A DNA stretch of 9,242 bases, from assembly GCA_964353875.1 (NCBI GenBank), contig CAYGXU010000123.1, positions 1 to 9,242 of the forward strand, in the 5' to 3' direction. The notes beneath the pieces were generated by a model. The model saw only the letters and a list, made by a program, of their open reading frames with translations. It had not been told where the DNA came from and made no database searches. Both the position numbers and the translations under genes were made by a program. The stretch comes from MGNI01 sp964353875 (GTDB lineage Bacteria > Chloroflexota > Anaerolineae > Anaerolineales > E44-bin32). Of this stretch, positions 6,462 through 9,242 are shown piece after piece. Numbering within the stretch: the stretch's first letter is position 1; each line of letters opens with the position of its first letter.

Positions 6462-6592
6462 TGAGAAAGGTGGTCAGCTGCGGGGAAGTACAACATATGT
6501 TGAGCTGCGTTGGGCTCATGATCCGAACTCTTGCCAAACATCATCACACCATCTTGGGTGACCTCCGGGGTGGAGATAATGGTATCGTACAT
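6455..6592 (-). pseudogene. N-terminal remnant of a C69/U34 dipeptidase (secernin-like), catalytic Cys replaced
   Basis: A 45-codon ORF. Residues 2-40 closely follow the start of family C69 (old U34) Ntn-hydrolase peptidases: YDTIISTPEVTQDGVMMFGK, then SSDHEPNAAQHML and PAADH. Intact members begin CDT, where the cysteine is the N-terminal nucleophile. Here the codon is TAC (Tyr) instead of TGC (Cys), a one-base change that would abolish activity. FGKNSDREPNEAQ-type residues are otherwise well kept. Similarity ends at AADH (6470), and the frame closes at TAG (6455-6457), where the prenyltransferase-repeat remnant begins in a different frame. AAGGAG lies 7 bases before the ATG, so the start is firm and the translation signal survives. 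Intact relatives are several hundred residues long, so about 90% of the gene is gone. Confidence 0.75.
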
Positions 6593-6690
6593 TAAAGTGC
6601 TCCTTATTGTATGATGGCATCGCATGTAGGATTAAAAAAATCGGATTCAAATGAAAGAGTAGAAGCATCTCTGATAAGAACGATGGTAGA
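6593..6690. other. Spacer downstream of the lipoprotein gene
   Basis: Between the lipoprotein stop and the C69 remnant there is a T7 run on the minus strand (A7 at 6634-6640) but no stem in front of it, so I do not call a terminator. TACAAT just ahead of the AAGGAG site resembles a -10 box but lies too close to it and has no matching -35. Confidence 0.4.
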
Positions 6691-7893
6691 TCAATCTTCC
6701 ATTGGCTTGAATTGTAAGATCAAAAGACCACGCCGCTCATCAGCCAAATAGATTGAATCCTCGACAACATCGATACCCTTGAGGAGGTCCATAATTTCCT
6801 CGGGTTGTGTCTCAGTGAAGGCACCTTCTAATTCACTTTCTGGAATCAGGCGGTAGAATTCAGAGATAAAGGTACAAAGGAGCTCGGGTTTTGCGCCCTG
6901 TGGGATGGGTAGCGTGCCTAGATATAAAGGCTTACTCCCTCCTAAGAGATCGGGGATATTCTGCCCCCAAAGGTTCCAGACATATTCAGATTCCGGGTCA
7001 ATGCCAAAAATCAAGACAGCGTTTTGAATCACCTCAACGGCAGAGATGCTTCCCGAGAGATCGAAAGATCTCACCTCGCGCAGCTTGGTGGGGTCTGAAA
7101 TATCCACAATACGCATACCAGCGTCCAAATCTGCGACATAAGCATAGTCGTCCCGAATCGAGAAGCTATGGAGAGGATTTTGACGCGCCAGATCCCTCAC
7201 GGTTGAAACGAGACTGCTACCAATGGTTTTGCCAGGAGGATCATATACGCCGACCTCGCGTAGATTTGCATCTTTGGAAAGGTCGAAAGTGCGCAGGTTT
7301 CCATGGTTATCTCGGATAAAAGCGTGATTCCCGGTGATTGCGAATTCGAGAGGAATATCTGGGGTATCTTTGTAGGCTAGGAAGATTGGATCTATGGGAT
7401 TCGAAAGATCTAGCTTCCAAAGCCCCTGCGAGTCAATACCATAAGCGAATGAATCTGAAATGATCAATTGGCTGGATGCTTGGACGGACTTAAAACCTGC
7501 GTCAGCAGGATGGCTAGGATCCGTGATATCAATTATCCATATTCCTGTGTTATCGGCGACATAAGCATAGCCGCCGAAGACTTCCACGTCGAGCGAGGTG
7601 GTCGATTTGGTCCTCCTACTAACTTCAGTTAAATTGCCGGCAGGCGGGCAGTGTAGACTGATGGGTGCAGAAATTGGTGCCGGGGAGGAGGAGGGTATGG
7701 CATGGACTGCAGTCGCCGTGGGAGGGGAAGGTGTCTTGGTTGCTGAAGGCGGGGCTGTCGGTGTAATGGTCCAGGTCGGTGGCAGGGCCAAGGTTTCAAG
7801 CACCTGAGTAGCAGAGGGTGTAACCTCGGAGGAAGAGGAACATCCAGCGAGTAAAAGCGTCAGAAAAAACAGATGGATTATGAACCGTCTCAT
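6691..7893 (-). CDS. LVIVD-repeat surface lipoprotein
   Basis: A 400-residue predicted lipoprotein. The N-terminus MRRFIIHLFFLTLLLAGC is a type II signal peptide; Cys18 would be lipidated, anchoring the protein outside the membrane. A Ser/Thr/Pro-rich spacer follows (about residues 19-75). The remainder carries about five LVIVD-type blades, each ending in a hydrophobic-Asp strand: YAYVADNTGIWIIDITDP, FAYGIDSQGLWKLDLSNP, HAFIRDNHGNLRTFDLS, YAYVADLDAGMRIVDISDP and a last one, SIYLADERRGLLILQF. Such repeats build a beta-propeller, generally thought to be a binding or structural module; no enzyme residues are evident. I choose the ATG at 7891-7893 because AAAGGT lies 8 bases upstream, rather than the TTG two codons earlier. 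Codon choice and Pro/Thr spacer style match the TadE-like neighbour. Its ligand or partner is unknown. Confidence 0.88.
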   Translation of the reverse strand: MRRFIIHLFFLTLLLAGCSSSSEVTPSATQVLETLALPPTWTITPTAPPSATKTPSPPTATAVHAIPSSSPAPISAPISLHCPPAGNLTEVSRRTKSTTSLDVEVFGGYAYVADNTGIWIIDITDPSHPADAGFKSVQASSQLIISDSFAYGIDSQGLWKLDLSNPIDPIFLAYKDTPDIPLEFAITGNHAFIRDNHGNLRTFDLSKDANLREVGVYDPPGKTIGSSLVSTVRDLARQNPLHSFSIRDDYAYVADLDAGMRIVDISDPTKLREVRSFDLSGSISAVEVIQNAVLIFGIDPESEYVWNLWGQNIPDLLGGSKPLYLGTLPIPQGAKPELLCTFISEFYRLIPESELEGAFTETQPEEIMDLLKGIDVVEDSIYLADERRGLLILQFKPMED

Positions 7894-8139
7894 CTTCAAA
7901 TACCTTTAGCGGTCGGCAGGGATTTCTATGAAAGGCGGGGACGGTCGATTACGCCAAGCATGCTGCGCAACTTGCATCCTGAGACTGTCCGATATGGCCA
8001 ACTGCCGTTTGAGTTTCCAAGAGTATATGACAAAAAGCTCCGAATCGGTATATGGGGGGATGGTCTGATCGCATTTTCCGATCATGGGCATTTCCAGATC
8101 ATAGCAACTTGCCGTCAGGACAAGTGGCAGATGGGATAA
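7873..8139 (+). CDS. Small unrecognised ORF opposite the lipoprotein 5' region, doubtful
   Basis: An 88-codon ORF whose 3' two-thirds occupies the gap between the two surface-protein genes, reading for example YGQLPFEFPRVYD and GDGLIAFSDHGHFQIIATC. The wording is protein-like and the TAA is followed at once by the strong hairpin at 8139-8162. Against it: the ATG lies inside the lipoprotein gene on the other strand, there is no ribosome binding site, and I recognise no family. An 80-codon ORF on the opposite strand (7906-8148) covers the same DNA and is equally open, but its ATG falls within the hairpin. At most one of these is real; either could be a gene remnant. Confidence 0.25.
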   Translation: MDYEPSHLQIPLAVGRDFYERRGRSITPSMLRNLHPETVRYGQLPFEFPRVYDKKLRIGIWGDGLIAFSDHGHFQIIATCRQDKWQMG

Positions 8140-8202
8140 AGGCCTCACCTTGGTGAGGCCTTACCTCAGCTTCGAACGAACTCTGATGGGGGCGGTTACC
8201 CT
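7894..8202. other. 309-base region between the two surface-protein genes
   Basis: The region contains the ribosome binding site of the lipoprotein gene at its left end, the hairpin at 8139-8162, and the two mutually exclusive small ORFs described separately. I see no clear sigma70 promoter for the lipoprotein gene: -10-like and -35-like words occur on the minus strand, but none pair with good spacing. Confidence 0.5.
8139..8162 (-). terminator. Strong palindromic hairpin, probable (bidirectional) terminator
   Basis: AAGGCCTCACC (8139-8149) and GGTGAGGCCTT (8152-8162) are perfect complements around TT, giving in practice a 10-bp GC-rich stem with a CTTG-type tetraloop. On the minus strand it lies about 40 bases past the TadE-like stop codon and is followed by TTTATCCC, a short T-tract. 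On the plus strand it directly follows the TAA of the small doubtful ORF and ends TTACC. The stem is strong enough for termination; the T-tracts are modest. Confidence 0.7.
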
Positions 8203-9242
8203 CTAATCGGGAGGTCCTTCAGGATCGCCTGGATCGCCTGGGTCGGTAGTAGGATAAGGTCCAGATGTGGGCGGCGGAGGACCCTGAGTAGGAGGTATGG
8301 GGGAAGCAGTTGGATCGTCCCCTGGTGGTCCATCTGGTACTGGGGTATCCGTTTCCCAATTTGCCGATGTCCAAGGGACCCATTTTTTACAGCTGATACC
8401 GTAATCGGGAAACTTGATGTACGGGAAAATTCCGTATTCCCCCATTAGAGTCTGACCAAAATAGACGGTCATGCGACCTCTATATTGAAGCGTTCCGCAT
8501 GCGGATGACCCAAGGCAGTGTTTTTCTTCATAGACAGGATCGGGATAGAAGTCGAGATAATGCCAATCTTCGCCATAATCGTCATATCTTTCATATAGGT
8601 TTCCATATTCGTCCCAGGTCTCCCACTTAAACCCTTCGATCACCCAGGGTCCCGCACCTTCATCTTGCCATACCTCTACCTCGTCCACGATCATGCGATA
8701 ATTTACCACCTCAGGCCAATCCGGCCAGTCATAAGCAAGAATTTCGAATCGTATATAACGCGAATCCTCATTCGCGGTCACGCCGGAAATCCACACCAGG
8801 TCACATCTTGGATCGTCTGCCGTCATTGTAGAGGTATTTGCAGGGGCGGATGTATTTGTCGGTTTGGGGGTACTTGCCGGTTTGGGGGTACTTGTCGGCT
8901 GCGGAGTGCGTGTGTTGTAAGGGAGCGGCGTCCCGATCGCTCGTGGGACATAATAAGACTCAACGAGTGCTTCTCTCATGGAAGTAATCCGCAGCTCTGG
9001 CCAAATCGAGCTAAGAATAGGCATAATGAGGGGATGGTTAAATTCAACTACGATGACGACACGATCTCCTGGCTCGCCAGGATCTTCGTCTGAAGGCAAT
9101 GGGGTGGAAGCAGGGGTGTTTGTAGGCGTGTAGGTCGCCGTTGGCGGCACGGGTGTGTTGGTTTGCATTGGCGAAGGAGTAATCGTTGGTGTCTTGGTGG
9201 GCGTGTTGGTGTATGTTGCCGTCGGCGGCGCGGAAGTATTGG
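8203..9242 (-). CDS. TadE-like pseudopilin protein with Pro/Thr linkers and Trp-rich C-terminal domain (5' end beyond window)
   Basis: The frame is open to the right edge, so the start lies outside; 345 residues are visible. In order: a Pro/Thr-rich stretch of TPTNTP type (visible residues 1-50); a segment DRVVIVVEFNHPLIMPIL through SIWPELRITSMREALVESYY (59-97), which matches the conserved C-terminal part of TadE/TadG-like pilus-assembly proteins; a second Pro/Thr/Lys linker (about 103-140); a 160-residue domain rich in Trp, Tyr and Asp with four cysteines (DPRCDLVW, KHCLGSSACGT, GISCKKW); and a Pro/Gly/Asp tail. TadE proteins are minor pseudopilins of tight-adherence pili with a single N-terminal membrane helix, which would be off the window. 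Placing Pro/Thr linkers both inside and after the TadE ectodomain is unusual. The added domain is unrecognised; its regular aromatic pattern suggests a beta-sandwich. An ATG at 9166-9168 exists but is not the true start. Confidence 0.7.
   Translation of the reverse strand, partial: NTSAPPTATYTNTPTKTPTITPSPMQTNTPVPPTATYTPTNTPASTPLPSDEDPGEPGDRVVIVVEFNHPLIMPILSSIWPELRITSMREALVESYYVPRAIGTPLPYNTRTPQPTSTPKPASTPKPTNTSAPANTSTMTADDPRCDLVWISGVTANEDSRYIRFEILAYDWPDWPEVVNYRMIVDEVEVWQDEGAGPWVIEGFKWETWDEYGNLYERYDDYGEDWHYLDFYPDPVYEEKHCLGSSACGTLQYRGRMTVYFGQTLMGEYGIFPYIKFPDYGISCKKWVPWTSANWETDTPVPDGPPGDDPTASPIPPTQGPPPPTSGPYPTTDPGDPGDPEGPPD
8222..8239. repeat. Two tandem 9-bp units in the coding tail of the TadE-like gene
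   Basis: GGATCGCCT occurs twice in a row, encoding the Gly-Asp-Pro repeats of the C-terminal tail. It is the kind of repeat that expands or shrinks by slippage without changing frame. Confidence 0.7.
8861..8896. repeat. Two tandem 18-bp units in the second linker of the TadE-like gene
   Basis: GGTTTGGGGGTACTTGCC (8861-8878) is repeated with one mismatch at 8879-8896, with a degraded third copy before it (8845-8860). On the coding strand each unit gives a TSTPKP or ASTPKP hexapeptide. Units divisible by three allow the linker to change length in frame. Confidence 0.75.

Noticed and set aside
6148..6537. 129-codon minus-strand ORF covering the decayed genes
   Set aside because: Its reading (Arg/Ser/Pro/Cys-rich) is not protein-like, while two other frames over the same DNA show clear family similarity; it is a shadow frame.
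5266..6690. Decayed region as a mobile-element scar
   Set aside because: No transposase fragment, terminal inverted repeats, target-site duplication or tRNA attachment site could be seen by eye.
6891..7319. 142-codon plus-strand ORF
   Set aside because: It lies wholly antisense to the LVIVD lipoprotein gene, whose repeats fully explain the DNA.
8861..8896. Tandem repeats as a possible CRISPR or regulatory array
   Set aside because: The units are 18 bp without spacers and lie in frame inside a Pro/Thr-rich coding linker.
8665..9093. 142-codon plus-strand ORF with Cys/Gly repeats
   Set aside because: Antisense shadow of the Pro/Thr linkers and TadE segment; the apparent Cys-Arg-Phe-Gly repeats are the reverse complement of the 18-bp coding repeats.

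Overview
The window looks like a piece of a bacterial genome of about 50% GC, most likely from the Chloroflexota (Anaerolineae-like). This is an inference. It rests on the long Pro/Thr-rich 'TPTNTP' linkers in surface proteins, a TadE-like pseudopilin protein carrying such linkers, an LVIVD-repeat lipoprotein, and remnants of gene families common in that phylum. A run of exactly 100 N inside a gene shows that this is a scaffolded draft or metagenome assembly.

Layout. Bases 1-3490 hold ordinary metabolic genes. A two-domain sulfurtransferase (minus strand, 47-904) diverges from an M42-family aminopeptidase (plus, 1062-2120), with recognisable sigma70-type promoters for both directions between them. 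The aminopeptidase is followed after 62 bases by an MttB-family (trimethylamine methyltransferase-like) gene on the same strand, probably in one operon. That gene is interrupted by the assembly gap (3097-3196). Bases 3491-3693 separate it from a convergent polytopic membrane protein of the GT39/ArnT-like glycosyltransferase type (minus, 3694-5265).

Bases 5266-6690 are the most unusual part: a graveyard of truncated genes, all on the minus strand. From right to left (5'->3' on that strand) they are: (i) the first ~40 codons of a C69/U34 dipeptidase-like gene that keeps its ribosome binding site but has Tyr where the nucleophilic Cys should be; (ii) joined to it, the last ~130 codons of a prenyltransferase/squalene-oxidase-repeat protein with an in-frame TAG where the family has Trp; (iii) a 27-29 codon basic peptide of unknown origin; (iv) the first ~43 codons of a 2-oxo acid dehydrogenase E2-like acyltransferase, again with its ribosome binding site; and (v) an unrecognised 172-codon ORF of doubtful reality.

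Bases 6691-9242 encode two cell-surface proteins on the minus strand: an LVIVD beta-propeller-like lipoprotein (6691-7893) and, running off the right edge, a TadE-like protein with two Pro/Thr linkers and a Trp-rich C-terminal domain (8203->9242). A near-perfect 11-bp-stem hairpin at 8139-8162 lies after the TadE-like gene. The 309 bases between these two genes carry only doubtful overlapping ORFs.

I see no rRNA, tRNA, CRISPR array, transposase, integrase or defence system. I did not find a convincing new multi-gene system. The best leads are the decayed-gene cluster, the unresolved gap in the methyltransferase, and the architecture of the TadE-like surface protein.
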